Shown here in pieces: positions 42,400 through 51,835 of a DNA stretch of 64,000 nt (the stretch's first letter is position 1; each line of letters starts with the position of its first letter). The stretch comes from Acidobacteriota bacterium (lineage in GTDB: Bacteria > Acidobacteriota > Terriglobia > Terriglobales > Acidobacteriaceae), in contig QIBA01000066.1 in assembly GCA_003225175.1 (NCBI GenBank), positions 90,803-154,802 of the forward strand, given 5' to 3'. The position numbers and the translations under genes were made by a program. The notes below the pieces were generated by a model. It was given only the letters and a program-made list of their open reading frames with translations. It made no database searches and had not been told where the DNA came from.

Positions 42400-44940
42400 A
42401 TGTGCAGCCAGGAGAAAACCGAAATATTGAATGGTGCTGAGCAGTCGCCAGACCGCGAACAGCGTTACGACGCACAGCGCATAGAATCGAAGTGGCATCA
42501 GCGCTGGCAACAGCAGCCTGAGCTCTATCGTGCGGAGCCCGCGACATCCGCTCGCAAGAAGTACTACGTCCTCGAGATGTTACCGTATCCTTCTGGCGCG
42601 CTGCATATGGGACACGTGCGCAATTACTCCATCGGCGACGCGCTCGCGCGCTACATGTGGATGAAAGGCCACAACGTACTTCATCCAATGGGGTGGGACG
42701 CCTTCGGCTTGCCCGCTGAGAATGCTGCGCTCAAGAACAACGCCCCTCCGCGTGAATGGACGCTGAATAACATCGCCAATATGAAGCGGCAGATGAAGCG
42801 GCTCGGCTTCTCCTATGATTGGGAGACCGAGGTTACGACGTGTCTGCCCGACTACTACCGCTGGAATCAGTGGTTCTTCTTGAAGTTCTACGAGCGCGGA
42901 TTGGCGTACCGCCGCAAGAGCAAGGTGAACTGGTGTCCGGAGTGCGCGACCGTTCTGGCAAACGAGCAGGTCGTGAACGGCTGCTGCTGGCGACACGAAG
43001 AAACTCCCGTAGAGCAGCGTGATCTGGAGCAATGGTTCTTGCGTATCACCAGCTACGCGGATGAATTGCTTCGCGACTTGGACAAACTCGAAGGCTGGCC
43101 GGAGAAAGTGCGCACTATGCAGCGCAACTGGATCGGCCGCAGCGAGGGAACGCAGGTTGACTTCAAGGTCGCCGAGTCTGGCGAGAAGATCACGGTTTTC
43201 ACCACTCGTATCGACACGATCTTTGGAGCAACTTCGATCCAGCTCGCTCCCGAGCATCCGGTTGTTTCGAAGTTGATTGGTGGCGATCCTGAACTGCTCA
43301 CAAAGTTGGACGCACTCGTAGCTGAACAGCGCGTCCTTCGCGACGCTGGTGCGCTCGGTGAAGCGGAGAAGCAGGGCTTCTTTACGGGCAGCTATGCCAT
43401 CAATCCGTTCGATGACGAGAAAATTCCCATTTGGGTAGCGAACTACATCCTGATCGAGTACGGCACTGGCGCCATCATGTCGGTCCCAGCGCACGACGAG
43501 CGTGACTACGAATTCGCCAAGAAGTACGGCATCGATGTCCGAATCGTGATCTTGCCACGCCGTCACGAGGAGGGTGAGCAGAAAGAACCTACGTTGCCGT
43601 ATACAGCGATGGACAGCCTGCTCATCAATTCCGGTGAGTTCAGCGGGCTGGGCAACGAAGAAGCCATTCAGCGAATGACGCTCTTCGCGAAGGAGAAGGG
43701 ATTCGGGAAGAAAACCGTGACCTATCGCTTACGCGATTGGGGCATCTCCCGACAGCGCTACTGGGGGACGCCGATCCCAATCCTGTATTGCGACGGCTGC
43801 GGTATAGTTCCGGTTCCCGAAAAAGATCTTCCTGTCGTGCTGCCGGAGAACGTGGAGATCACACAGCAGGGTGGTTCGCCTCTCGCGCGGCTGCCAGAGT
43901 TCGTGAACGCGAGATGTCCGAAGTGCAAGGGCGGCGCTCGACGCGAGACCGATACCATGGACACCTTTGTTGATTCCTCCTGGTACTTCTATCGTTACAC
44001 GAATGCCAACCTCACAACTGCGGCCCTCGATGCAAGAGCTGTCGAATACTGGTTTCCCATCGACCAGTACATTGGTGGTGTAGAGCACGCAATCCTGCAC
44101 CTCATCTACTCCCGCTTCTGGACTAAAGCCATGCGCGGCATGGGTTTGGTTAATAATTCTGAACCTGTGGAGCGGTTGTTCACTCAGGGTATGGTGATCA
44201 GGGGCGGCGCCAAGATGTCTAAGAGTCGGGGTAATACAGTATCCCCCGACGACATGGTGTCCCGATATGGCGCAGACAGCACGCGTGTATATTCGCTCTT
44301 TGCTGCTCCACCAGACCGGGATCTCGACTGGCAAGAGAATGGCGTTGAGGGCGTCAGCCGCTTCCTGGCAAAGGTCTATCGGCTGGTGATGAGATACGCT
44401 GATTTCTCAGTCAAACCGTCCTCCGCCCCGGCATCAGCTGCGCGCGACCTCGAACGAAAGTTGCACCAGACGCTCCGCAGAGTGTCGACCGACTTTGAAG
44501 GACGCTGGCATTTCAACACCTCGATTGCCGCGATAATGGAATTGGTGAATGCGATCACGGCCGCTGAAAGGCAAATTGCGTCCGGAGCGATTTCAGCAAA
44601 GCAAGTGGCGTCGACACTTCGGACGTTAGTGCTTATGCTGGCGCCGTTCGCGCCTTACTTGGCGTCAGAGTTATGGGAATCGCTCGGTGAAAAATCGCAG
44701 TTGCTCCGGGAATCCTGGCCCAAGTTCAATCCCGAATTGGCACGAGAAGAGCAGGTCGAGATTCCAATCCAGATCAATGGCAAGAATCGCTCACGGATTG
44801 TGGTTCCCGCCGGACTTGACGATGATGAAGTCCGTGCTCGATCCTCCGCCGACGAGAAGATTCGCGCGTTGCTGGACGGCAAAGAGATCGTCAAGATGAT
44901 CGTTGTGCCCAATAAACTTGTGAACATCGTGGCTCGTTGA
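42400..44940 (+). CDS. leuS: Leucyl-tRNA synthetase
   Basis: A class I synthetase of ~846 residues charging tRNA-Leu. The HIGH motif is HMGH at residues 69-72 (PYPSGALHMGHVRN). The editing (CP1) domain carries TRIDTIFGAT and the conserved SVPAHDERD segment. KMSKS is at residues 605-609 (GGAKMSKSRGN). The anticodon-binding and C-terminal domain follows. Starts are ambiguous: GTG 42370, ATG 42400 or TTG 42426; ATG 42400 is used, though AGGAG just before 42426 also allows the TTG. No T-box leader is seen. Confidence 0.95.
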   Translation: MCSQEKTEILNGAEQSPDREQRYDAQRIESKWHQRWQQQPELYRAEPATSARKKYYVLEMLPYPSGALHMGHVRNYSIGDALARYMWMKGHNVLHPMGWDAFGLPAENAALKNNAPPREWTLNNIANMKRQMKRLGFSYDWETEVTTCLPDYYRWNQWFFLKFYERGLAYRRKSKVNWCPECATVLANEQVVNGCCWRHEETPVEQRDLEQWFLRITSYADELLRDLDKLEGWPEKVRTMQRNWIGRSEGTQVDFKVAESGEKITVFTTRIDTIFGATSIQLAPEHPVVSKLIGGDPELLTKLDALVAEQRVLRDAGALGEAEKQGFFTGSYAINPFDDEKIPIWVANYILIEYGTGAIMSVPAHDERDYEFAKKYGIDVRIVILPRRHEEGEQKEPTLPYTAMDSLLINSGEFSGLGNEEAIQRMTLFAKEKGFGKKTVTYRLRDWGISRQRYWGTPIPILYCDGCGIVPVPEKDLPVVLPENVEITQQGGSPLARLPEFVNARCPKCKGGARRETDTMDTFVDSSWYFYRYTNANLTTAALDARAVEYWFPIDQYIGGVEHAILHLIYSRFWTKAMRGMGLVNNSEPVERLFTQGMVIRGGAKMSKSRGNTVSPDDMVSRYGADSTRVYSLFAAPPDRDLDWQENGVEGVSRFLAKVYRLVMRYADFSVKPSSAPASAARDLERKLHQTLRRVSTDFEGRWHFNTSIAAIMELVNAITAAERQIASGAISAKQVASTLRTLVLMLAPFAPYLASELWESLGEKSQLLRESWPKFNPELAREEQVEIPIQINGKNRSRIVVPAGLDDDEVRARSSADEKIRALLDGKEIVKMIVVPNKLVNIVAR

Positions 44941-45854
44941 TGTCTCGCAATGGGCTACTTGAGGGCATCCAGGAGGTAGGCCGCGATCCTGCGTTGTTGC
45001 TCATCGAAATTGGATGGCGTTGGGGCTTCGGCCTCATCGTGGTCATTATCACGGCATTCTCAGCATTCCTCGTTCTCGACAGCCTCAGCGTCAATCCCCG
45101 CAGGGTGCAGGCAATGGCGGCACTGAACCCGTTACAGCTGGCGCAAGACATTGCCGTAGGGATTGCCTCGATCCATAGATTGATCTGGCGCGCAGCTTTT
45201 TCGGCAGGGCTGGCTCTCACCGCGATCTGGGTCTTGTTCAGTGCTCTCGGCCGTTACGCCACACTGGGCCGCGCTGCTCTTAGGCCGGGAGCAAGTCTTC
45301 AACTGTGCTTTGTCGTCAGTTTGCTTCGCGCCATAGTGACGGTAGCAAGTATGGCGGGATGGTTTCTCGCAGGATTAGTTGCTGCCGGCCTGGCATCTGC
45401 GGGCGGCAAAGACAAACCAAGTGTTGGCCTGATGTCGGCAATTTTGCTTCTCGCTTTTCTGATCATTGTGAGCGCGTGGTCCACGCTGAATTGGTTCCTG
45501 TCTCTCGTTCCGCTGACAGGTGACTCGACATGGAGGGAAAGCGTTTTGAAGACGCTGACCTTGCTGCGGTCGCGACGTGATGAACTGCTGGAGATCTCAA
45601 TCACCAACGGAATTTTGCGCTTCGGATTATTCGTAGTTGCAGTTCTGTTGTCGCTCACGGTGAGCAACGTGATTACAAATGCTCGAATACTCATTGCCGA
45701 CCTCCTCGCGATCTCGCTGCTCTACTTTGTTTGCGCAGATTTCTTGTACATGGCGAAATTAATCGCAATCAGAAAGCTTCCGAACACAAGTGTGACACGG
45801 CCGCTTTCAGATGTGCTCTCTCGTCCAGACACAACGATGATCATCGCGGGGTAG
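44940..45854 (+). CDS. Multi-helix membrane protein
   Basis: A ~304-residue membrane protein with about six hydrophobic segments (near residues 29-49, 88-104, 124-154, 167-187, 222-243, 253-275) and few charged residues between them. No family is recognised. Its ATG overlaps the leuS stop (TGATG), so it is very probably translationally coupled to leuS. A leuS-coupled membrane protein is an unexplained pairing. Confidence 0.6.
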   Translation: MSRNGLLEGIQEVGRDPALLLIEIGWRWGFGLIVVIITAFSAFLVLDSLSVNPRRVQAMAALNPLQLAQDIAVGIASIHRLIWRAAFSAGLALTAIWVLFSALGRYATLGRAALRPGASLQLCFVVSLLRAIVTVASMAGWFLAGLVAAGLASAGGKDKPSVGLMSAILLLAFLIIVSAWSTLNWFLSLVPLTGDSTWRESVLKTLTLLRSRRDELLEISITNGILRFGLFVVAVLLSLTVSNVITNARILIADLLAISLLYFVCADFLYMAKLIAIRKLPNTSVTRPLSDVLSRPDTTMIIAG

Positions 45855-45910
45855 ATAAAACCAACTCTGCACTTCGGGCGCGAACTTCCTCTCGTGCGAA
45901 CTAGCGGCAG

Positions 45911-46789
45911 CTAATCGATGAAATCGACACTCGGACGGTGTGGAATGATTCCACGGTCGTATCCCATTTCCAGCAGTCGTGTGATTGCTTGCCGCCCTTC
46001 CTGACCGTAGTCCAGAGTGCGCTCGTTTACGTACATGCTGACAAATCTGCTGGCGACCTGTCGGTCAAGGTCACGGGCGAATTGCATGGCATATTCCAGA
46101 GCTTCGTCGCGGTGATCGAGTCCGTATTGGATACTCTCTTTCAGCGCGACAGAAATTTCATGCATGAGCTCCGGCCCAAGCTCACGCTTGATCGCGTTTC
46201 CTCCAAGTGGAAGTGGAAGCCCTGTTTCCTCACGCCACCATTTTCCGAAGTCCACGATGCGCTTCAGTCCAGACTTGCCATAGGTGAGCTGGCCTTCATG
46301 GATAATCAAGCCAGCATCGTAGCGTCCATCCAGAATTTGAGGAATGATTTGATCGAAGGGAACCACCTCGGTCTGAATCTCCGGCGCAAAGAGCTTCAAC
46401 ACCAGATAAGCGGTGGTTAGCTTTCCCGGTACGGCGACCTTTTTCATCCTGATTTCCTCGACTGTGTAATCCCGATTCGAGACGATCAACGGACCATAGC
46501 CTTCGCCTACGCTTCCACCGCTGGGCAACAGGGCGTACCCCTCCTGCAGGTATGGATAGGCGTGAAAGGAGATAGCGGTCAGATCGTAAAAGGCCTCACG
46601 AGCCTTGCAATTCAGGGTCTCAATGTCTGAGAGCGTATGCATGAACTTCAAACCGGGAACCCGAACCTTGTTGGTCGCGAGCGCGTAGAACATGAAAGCG
46701 TCGTCCGAGTCCGGGCTATGGGCTACAGAAATCTCACGCGGCTGAACTGACAGCGAACTAGAGGAGATAGACGAAACCGAACTGGACAT
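45911..46789 (-). CDS. mqnD: 1,4-dihydroxy-6-naphthoate synthase, futalosine pathway
   Basis: A 292-residue enzyme of the futalosine menaquinone pathway. AHSPDSDDAFMFYAL (about residues 23-37), DIETLNCKAREAFYDLTAISFHAYP (about 55-79), LLPSGGSVGEGYGP and IIHEGQLTYGKSGLK (about 162-176) are MqnD signatures. The fold is that of periplasmic binding proteins. It begins with a Ser-rich stretch. mqnE lies at 60721, so two steps of the pathway are in this window but not in one operon. Confidence 0.92.
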   Translation of the reverse strand: MSSSVSSISSSSLSVQPREISVAHSPDSDDAFMFYALATNKVRVPGLKFMHTLSDIETLNCKAREAFYDLTAISFHAYPYLQEGYALLPSGGSVGEGYGPLIVSNRDYTVEEIRMKKVAVPGKLTTAYLVLKLFAPEIQTEVVPFDQIIPQILDGRYDAGLIIHEGQLTYGKSGLKRIVDFGKWWREETGLPLPLGGNAIKRELGPELMHEISVALKESIQYGLDHRDEALEYAMQFARDLDRQVASRFVSMYVNERTLDYGQEGRQAITRLLEMGYDRGIIPHRPSVDFID

Positions 46790-46915
46790 GGTGCTTCTCA
46801 GTGTACCTGCTGGAGATGAAAATCTGGTGAGAGGCTTGCGAATACTACCAGCAAAACTTACAACAAAAGCGAAACAACAGGGAGAACATCAGGGCCTGCG
46901 ATGAATTTCATCTCA

Positions 46916-46981
46916 GAATGCTCGAATTCTGCCCAAAATACGCAAATTCTGCCTTGAGGCAGGAGAATAACAGGGAGTTCT
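46916..46981 (+). repeat. Dispersed intergenic repeat, copy B
   Basis: Partner of 10481-10547, sharing CTCGAATTC, GCAAATTC, CAGG and AATAACAG-GAGTTCT blocks in order. A further AACAACAGGGAG word occurs near 46871. Confidence 0.6.
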
Positions 46982-47068
46982 GTAAATTTCTGCGTGAACG
47001 CATGATCACTTGAGAGTCCTTGCTGTTCGAGGCAGGATTAAGAGGGAACCCTCAGGGAATTTCCCGGG

Positions 47069-47659
47069 CTAAGCGGGCGCTTTTCCACGTGCCGTAACGC
47101 CGATCGCGGCTCCAACGGCTGCGACGCTCTTGAGCACTTCACCAGGCAAGAAGGGTACGACTGCAAGTGCCAGAACCGTCGAAGCTGGTTTATGGGATAC
47201 CACAGCGAGCCAGAAAGCGCCGGCGGTGAAGACAACAATGCTGCAAGCAACTGCGCCAAGGGAGAAAGCAACCACCCGTGAGCGGAGCGAAAGCTTGTCC
47301 GCAATCAGGCCAGCCACAAGGGCCGCAAACGGATATGAGATCAGATAACCGCCGGTGGGGCCAAACAGCTGCAATAGTCCACCTGGTCCATGCGGACTGA
47401 AGACCGGCAGGCCCGAGGCCCCCTCGACAAGATAGAGAAGCAATGCCGCCGCAGATCGCCATGCTCCCAAGGTCAGGGCTAGAAACATTAAACCAAAGGT
47501 CTGAAGCGTGATCGGGACAGGCGTGAACCACAGCGGAATGGAAATGTGGCCACAAGCGGCCATGAGCAGGCTGCCGCCGATCACCAGCGCGGCATCGATG
47601 GCCCTAACCTTTGCAAAGCTTTCAACTTGATTTGTCTGGCCTGCAAGTGCCTGAGCCAT
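47069..47659 (-). CDS. bioY: Biotin transporter substrate-binding subunit BioY
   Basis: A ~196-residue membrane protein with six helices, the S-component of an ECF-type vitamin transporter. The family motifs VPITLQTFGLMFLALTLGAWRSAAALLLYLVEGASGLPVFS (about residues 47-87) and the GPTGGYLISYPFAALVAGL segment (about 98-116) are clear. No ECF ATPase or T-component is adjacent, so it acts alone or with shared energising subunits. The start is ambiguous: ATG 47659 is used, but a TTG at 47677 overlaps the upstream small gene's stop. Confidence 0.9.
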   Translation of the reverse strand: MAQALAGQTNQVESFAKVRAIDAALVIGGSLLMAACGHISIPLWFTPVPITLQTFGLMFLALTLGAWRSAAALLLYLVEGASGLPVFSPHGPGGLLQLFGPTGGYLISYPFAALVAGLIADKLSLRSRVVAFSLGAVACSIVVFTAGAFWLAVVSHKPASTVLALAVVPFLPGEVLKSVAAVGAAIGVTARGKAPA

Positions 47660-47673
47660 TAGTCTTTCAGTCC

Positions 47674-47847
47674 TCAAGAACGGTCGGTATGGAAGCTGCC
47701 ATGATCGCGCTCAATCTGTTCGAGTTCCCGCCGCAGAGCGGCGTCAGACGCGCGCATTCGGTGTAGCCGGATCAGAAGCAGTACAGCAGTGATGCTCCCG
47801 GCGATCACTACAAAGGAAATCAGAAGGATTAGAAACAGCACCTTCAT
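47674..47847 (-). CDS. 57-residue membrane protein upstream of bioY
   Basis: A small single-pass protein: membrane helix VLFLILLISFVVIAGSITAVLLLI (about residues 3-26), then a charged, coiled-coil-like tail (RASDAALRRELEQIERDH). Its TGA stop lies within the bioY start region (TTGAGG), so the two may be translationally coupled. The ribosome site is weak. No family is recognised. Confidence 0.5.
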   Translation of the reverse strand: MKVLFLILLISFVVIAGSITAVLLLIRLHRMRASDAALRRELEQIERDHGSFHTDRS

Positions 47848-47960
47848 GACGGATAAGGATACCAGAGTTCAGCGCAGCTTCCGCACCCGAAAGCCGGTGC
47901 ACTGGCAGTGACGGGCCTCTGCTTGCAAACGTGAGAAGTTCGGCTGTCTTGTCGAAGCAC

Positions 47961-48233
47961 TCACGCCGCCAGCCGTTCAGAAAGGAAGGCCATAGCTTCC
48001 CGCATGGTCTGATCTGCATCGAGGCCGATAGGAAAAATGGGATCCTGCATCTTCTTCCAAACTCCGTCAGTTTGGACATAGACCGACACATAGTAGGGAA
48101 TGTCCGGATTTGAGTATGAGTGCCAAAGCTCAAGCCGGTATGCTTGCTCGCGAATCACGACCAAACCAGTCTTGATCAGCTCCCAAGCCTCGTTGATTCC
48201 AGAAAAATTGCGAAAGTCCTTCAGTGCGTCCAT
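47961..48233 (-). CDS. Small hypothetical protein
   Basis: A 90-residue protein with mixed composition and no recognised domain. GGAAAG precedes the ATG. Visible pattern: N-terminal helix (MDALKDFRNFSGINEAWELIKTG), a central strand-rich part (LELWHSYSNPDIPYYVSVYVQTDG), then an acidic helix. It looks real rather than a shadow because no overlapping gene explains it. Confidence 0.5.
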   Translation of the reverse strand: MDALKDFRNFSGINEAWELIKTGLVVIREQAYRLELWHSYSNPDIPYYVSVYVQTDGVWKKMQDPIFPIGLDADQTMREAMAFLSERLAA

Positions 48234-48286
48234 TCGATCTTTCCGTTCGATTTACGTCAAATCGCTTGAGTCAGAGTTCAGGTCGA

Positions 48287-49816
48287 TTATTCGCCAATGT
48301 CCTTTCGATCTGCCGAGAGCACTTTTGGTTGTGTAACAGGCTTTAGCTTCACTTTCACGCCCTTGTTCGGGGCGGCTGCATGCTGTGCATTCGCGCGATC
48401 ACCAGCCTTGAAGTCAGTCCATGGGCCGGCCTTCATGTCGCGCAATAGTGGGGCCTGCCAGCCAAACTCGGGATGTTGAGCGAGGAATTCTTTCGCGTGA
48501 AAATCTGCGCCGCAGGGATGTCCAGCACGAGCTGTGAGTTGCATCTTGCTTGCCATATCACTATCGGTAGCTTTGCCTTGCACCGCGCCTCCGGGATAGT
48601 ACGGTTCCCACCCCCAAACTTTTATTCCCCGGGGACTGGTATCGCTGTGACCGCAGAGGGCACGTTCATTCGTTTCTTCTTTATTCTGATAAGAGTCAAA
48701 GTGATCTGATAAGAATTGCTCAGCCAAGGCGACATCGATCTTTCCCTGGCTCTGTTTCATGAGCTCTTCCCAGCGGACGCGACGCGCATTTGGAGTAGTG
48801 CTCATATCGTTTGGATTGAAGTCGGTTTCGTCTTTGATGACGTCAGGATCTCGGGCGAAATTCGAGCTCACGAAATACCCGTCTTTTGTGCGCCAGAGAG
48901 GCGTATGCTTCAGGCCCAATTCGAGGTACGCGATCTCGTTCGTTTTGCGATCTCCAATCAGCCAATCATTTGCGTAGCCGCCGTTGTTGCCTTCCTTCAT
49001 GATCCGGACATAGTCATCGATGGAATTTGCGTACTGCATCCCCTTGCGAGAACGAACAAACTCCGGAATACCCTTTGGGTCAAAGCCATGAAACTGCGTA
49101 ATTGTCGTTTCGGTGATCATGATGCCCGCGGAATTCACACCGAAATCGTCGTCTGAAGTAATGACGCCGGGAAAGCCATCCATAAGGATGCTATTTCCAC
49201 GTTGCGGGACGATATCGAACATCACTACCCAGCGTGCCCCAGTCAAATAGCTTGTCCAATTGTTGTGCGCAATTACGATTTTGCCGTCTTTCGTGTAACT
49301 GCCGGTCGCGACGAAGGCACTGCAGTTACCGGGTGGAAGCAGTTGCGGCGCATTCAGCACAGCTTGCTTTTTATCTAGCGTGGGCACGTAGTAATCCGGT
49401 ACTTCTTCAAAGGCATTGAGGGCAACAATGTCCCAAACATCTAATTTGCTCCCCTTTGCTCTGACGCCGTCGACGATGCCCTGTAGCTCCTGGCGATACT
49501 CATCTTCGATATGAGGCCAAAGAACCTCGCGAGCCGTATTGCGGAAGAACTCCCAATCACGCTGCGTATTGTGTCTGTCGAGTAAGCGGACAGACTGGAC
49601 CGCATCCTCAATCTCGGACGCAAGCAGATATCCGTGCTGATAACCGATGTTGCTCGGCGAACCTTCGAGATGAACGTAAATCCATCCGCCGCGTTCGAAG
49701 CGATAAGACTTTCTCAGGCGAGAGTCGGCTGAATTGGCTTTTGGAAACGCAGCGGACGAGAGGATCACGATCAGAGAGGCCGTGAATATGCACGCGAGGT
49801 GTCGAAGTCTCACCAA
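48287..49816 (-). CDS. Secreted phospholipase-B-like/C45-type hydrolase
   Basis: A 509-residue exported protein. A signal peptide (about residues 5-29) precedes a domain of the Ntn-hydrolase superfamily resembling phospholipase B-like and peptidase C45 (acyl-CoA:6-APA acyltransferase) proteins. The presumed nucleophile is the Cys of PPGNCSAFVATGSYTKDGKI (about residue 165), normally exposed by autocleavage; AHNNWTSY follows. NSAGIMITETTITQFHGFD (about 226-244) and ANDWLIGDRKTNEIAYLELG also fit. The substrate (lipid or amide) cannot be told. Confidence 0.8.
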   Translation of the reverse strand: MVRLRHLACIFTASLIVILSSAAFPKANSADSRLRKSYRFERGGWIYVHLEGSPSNIGYQHGYLLASEIEDAVQSVRLLDRHNTQRDWEFFRNTAREVLWPHIEDEYRQELQGIVDGVRAKGSKLDVWDIVALNAFEEVPDYYVPTLDKKQAVLNAPQLLPPGNCSAFVATGSYTKDGKIVIAHNNWTSYLTGARWVVMFDIVPQRGNSILMDGFPGVITSDDDFGVNSAGIMITETTITQFHGFDPKGIPEFVRSRKGMQYANSIDDYVRIMKEGNNGGYANDWLIGDRKTNEIAYLELGLKHTPLWRTKDGYFVSSNFARDPDVIKDETDFNPNDMSTTPNARRVRWEELMKQSQGKIDVALAEQFLSDHFDSYQNKEETNERALCGHSDTSPRGIKVWGWEPYYPGGAVQGKATDSDMASKMQLTARAGHPCGADFHAKEFLAQHPEFGWQAPLLRDMKAGPWTDFKAGDRANAQHAAAPNKGVKVKLKPVTQPKVLSADRKDIGE

Positions 49817-49910
49817 TTGCTCCTAAAACATCGGATGAAGGGAATCTTAGGGTTGCTAGTGCTACGCGTCAACAAACGAATCCCGTGCACTGAGCCTTTG
49901 GTTACATCGT

Positions 49911-49930
49911 TCCGGCCGCCCGCGGCCGGA
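49911..49930. repeat. GC-rich hairpin
   Basis: TCCGGCCGC / GCGGCCGGA separated by CC. REP-like; lies about 95 bases upstream of the start of the C45-type hydrolase gene. Confidence 0.4.
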
Positions 49931-50070
49931 CACGGCGTGGGACTGCCACAATGCGCGATTTTGCAACATTATTGAAAATGTTGGCCTCGCACGAACGCAC
50001 ATTCACGAAGTCTGATACTGTGCCCGCCGAGGGACGGCCGGGACCACGTAACCTAAAGAACCCTGTAGAG

Positions 50071-50571
50071 TTATGCCGCCCGACGCTGCCTCGTCTCCGC
50101 AGCCTTTTGCGCCGCGCGCCTGCGCACGGCGGGACCCTTGGTGCGAGCCGCCTTCTTTGCAGCTTGGCTGCGCGATGTGCTGCTGCGCCTTGTTGCCGCT
50201 TGCTTAGCTTGTTTCGATAGTGCGCTCCTCGATGCAGCCGAACGCGGCTCGCGCTTCAGAGCCTTTTCAGTTGCTTGCGAGCGGCGCGTCGAAACAGTCC
50301 GGGATCGCCGATGGCCTTTCGCGAGATCTCGCTGCGCTTGTTTGCGGGTGCGACTTGAGGCCTTGCCGATTTTCGGAGCACCTAGCTGAATCCCAGCTCT
50401 GCGTGCCTTCGACAAGCCAATCGCGATCGCTTGTTTTGTGCTCCTCGCGCCGTGCTTGCCTTCCCGGATATGATCCATTTCTTCGCGTACAAACTCTCCC
50501 GCCTGCGTGCTCGGCGATTTGCCTTGTTCTTTGTCTCTCCTCGCGCGTTCAAGGGTGATAGCTTCTGGCAT
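50071..50571 (-). CDS. DUF6496-like basic protein
   Basis: A 166-residue very basic protein. The N-terminal ~60 residues contain EEMDHIREGKHGARSTKQAIAIGLSKARRAGI (about residues 29-60), the DUF6496-type motif, and the rest is Arg/Lys/Ala/Ser-rich and low-complexity (TRKQAQRD..., SRSQAAKKAART). Such proteins are small, abundant in proteobacteria and acidobacteria, and may bind nucleic acid (inference from charge). ATG 50571 follows GGAGGAG. Confidence 0.7.
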   Translation of the reverse strand: MPEAITLERARRDKEQGKSPSTQAGEFVREEMDHIREGKHGARSTKQAIAIGLSKARRAGIQLGAPKIGKASSRTRKQAQRDLAKGHRRSRTVSTRRSQATEKALKREPRSAASRSALSKQAKQAATRRSSTSRSQAAKKAARTKGPAVRRRAAQKAAETRQRRAA

Positions 50572-50633
50572 TGCGTGCTCCTCCAAACAGGAACGATGCT
50601 GTCCGGAAGAATGTCGATGTCTCAATGCGTGGC

Positions 50634-50666
50634 AAAAAAGAAAGCCCAGCGATGACCGGCTGGGCT
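50634..50666 (-). terminator. Intrinsic terminator of the aldolase gene
   Basis: Minus-strand hairpin AGCCCAGC / GCTGGGCT with 8-base loop, followed by TTCTTTTTT. About 20 bases past the stop at 50687. Confidence 0.85.
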
Positions 50667-50686
50667 CCTGATTCAGAGACGAAGAA

Positions 50687-51703
50687 TTAAGCGAGAGCCG
50701 CCTTCAATTCCGCTCCGTAGACCTCGTACCAGGGAGTCGCGGCTTTCAATTTTTCATTGACGTTCTGGATGTTCTTAACGCCTTCGGTTTTCATCCACTC
50801 AACGAAAGCCTTCTGTCCCTGTTTTGCAAATACGGGAATCCCAGCGGCCCAGGTTGCGCGTCCGCAAAGCACTCCGTTAAATTTGACACCTGATTCGGCA
50901 GCTAGCTCCAGCGTCTCAGCGAATTCCTCATTGCTCACTCCAGCGGATAAATAGATAAACGGCTTCGTGGCAACGGCTGCCGATTTGCGGAATAGCTCCA
51001 TCGCTTCTTTGCGGGTGTAGGCGGAACCCTTCCCTGCGTTGCTTCTCACTCCCTCCACGAACTTCATGTTGATAGGCACTTCGGCCTTCATGACGTCTAT
51101 TCCGTAATTCTCCTTTGTGAACTCCTCCATGCTGCGAATTACGCTCTCAGGCTTGCGTCTCGCGTATTCCAAACCTTTTTCATCGCCACCTTGCGGATCG
51201 TATCCGACGAATTCGAGAAAGTACGGAATGTCCTGTCCGCGGCATTCGTCGCCGATGCGTTCAACGAAGGCGTGCTTCTCATCGTTGATTTCTTTGGAAT
51301 CGAACGGCGAGTAGTAGATGAGTACCTTGATGCAATCCGCGCCCGCTTCTTTCAACCGACGGACCGACCAGTGATTGAGGAGGTCGGGAATGCGCCCGGG
51401 CCGGTTGTTGTCGTATCCCGTCTGTTCGTACGCAAGCAGCAGGCCCGAACTTTTGTTGCGGCGCTTCGCGGCCGGCAGTCCGTACTCCGGATCGAGCAGG
51501 ATAGCGCTGGCATATTGTGTAAGCACTTCAGTGACGATGCTCTTGAACTCTTCCAGCATGCTCTCGGGGACATTAGGCACGCCCTTTTCCTTGGCAAGAG
51601 CCTTCTGCAGCGATCCGCGCTGATCCATTGCCGCCGCCGCGATTACGCCTCGCGCATCGGAGACTGCTTTCATGCCGGCCAGTTTTCCGGGTGTCAACTT
51701 CAC
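50687..51703 (-). CDS. lacD: LacD-type class I aldolase (tagatose-1,6-bisphosphate aldolase family)
   Basis: A 338-residue TIM-barrel aldolase. AAAAMDQRGSL (about residues 22-32), ILLDPEYG (about 68-75) and DCIKVLIYYSP (about 121-131) fit the LacD family. The Schiff-base Lys is in VMKAEVPIN (about 204-212) and a phosphate-binding Arg in LCGRATWA (about 282-289). LacD splits tagatose (or fructose) 1,6-bisphosphate into DHAP and glyceraldehyde 3-phosphate. No lac/tagatose genes are near, so it may serve as a glycolytic aldolase. GTG start with AAGGAGG upstream; terminator follows. Confidence 0.85.
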   Translation of the reverse strand: MKLTPGKLAGMKAVSDARGVIAAAAMDQRGSLQKALAKEKGVPNVPESMLEEFKSIVTEVLTQYASAILLDPEYGLPAAKRRNKSSGLLLAYEQTGYDNNRPGRIPDLLNHWSVRRLKEAGADCIKVLIYYSPFDSKEINDEKHAFVERIGDECRGQDIPYFLEFVGYDPQGGDEKGLEYARRKPESVIRSMEEFTKENYGIDVMKAEVPINMKFVEGVRSNAGKGSAYTRKEAMELFRKSAAVATKPFIYLSAGVSNEEFAETLELAAESGVKFNGVLCGRATWAAGIPVFAKQGQKAFVEWMKTEGVKNIQNVNEKLKAATPWYEVYGAELKAALA

Positions 51704-51835
51704 GGGAATTCCTCCTTGGGAATTTCTTGAGATTATCGAGAACGCCTAATGGAACATGATTCAGCTGCTATGAGCCATCTGGCTGAAGAATTCAACAATT
51801 GCGACGCTGATTCTAGCCTACCGCTTTCGAAGGTG

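Noticed and set aside
42275..42400. T-box or leucine leader upstream of leuS
   Set aside because: No T-box sequence, specifier stem or Leu-rich leader frame is visible.
42580..43566. Long minus-strand frame inside leuS
   Set aside because: Antisense shadow of leuS; leuS has both synthetase signature motifs and is the real gene.
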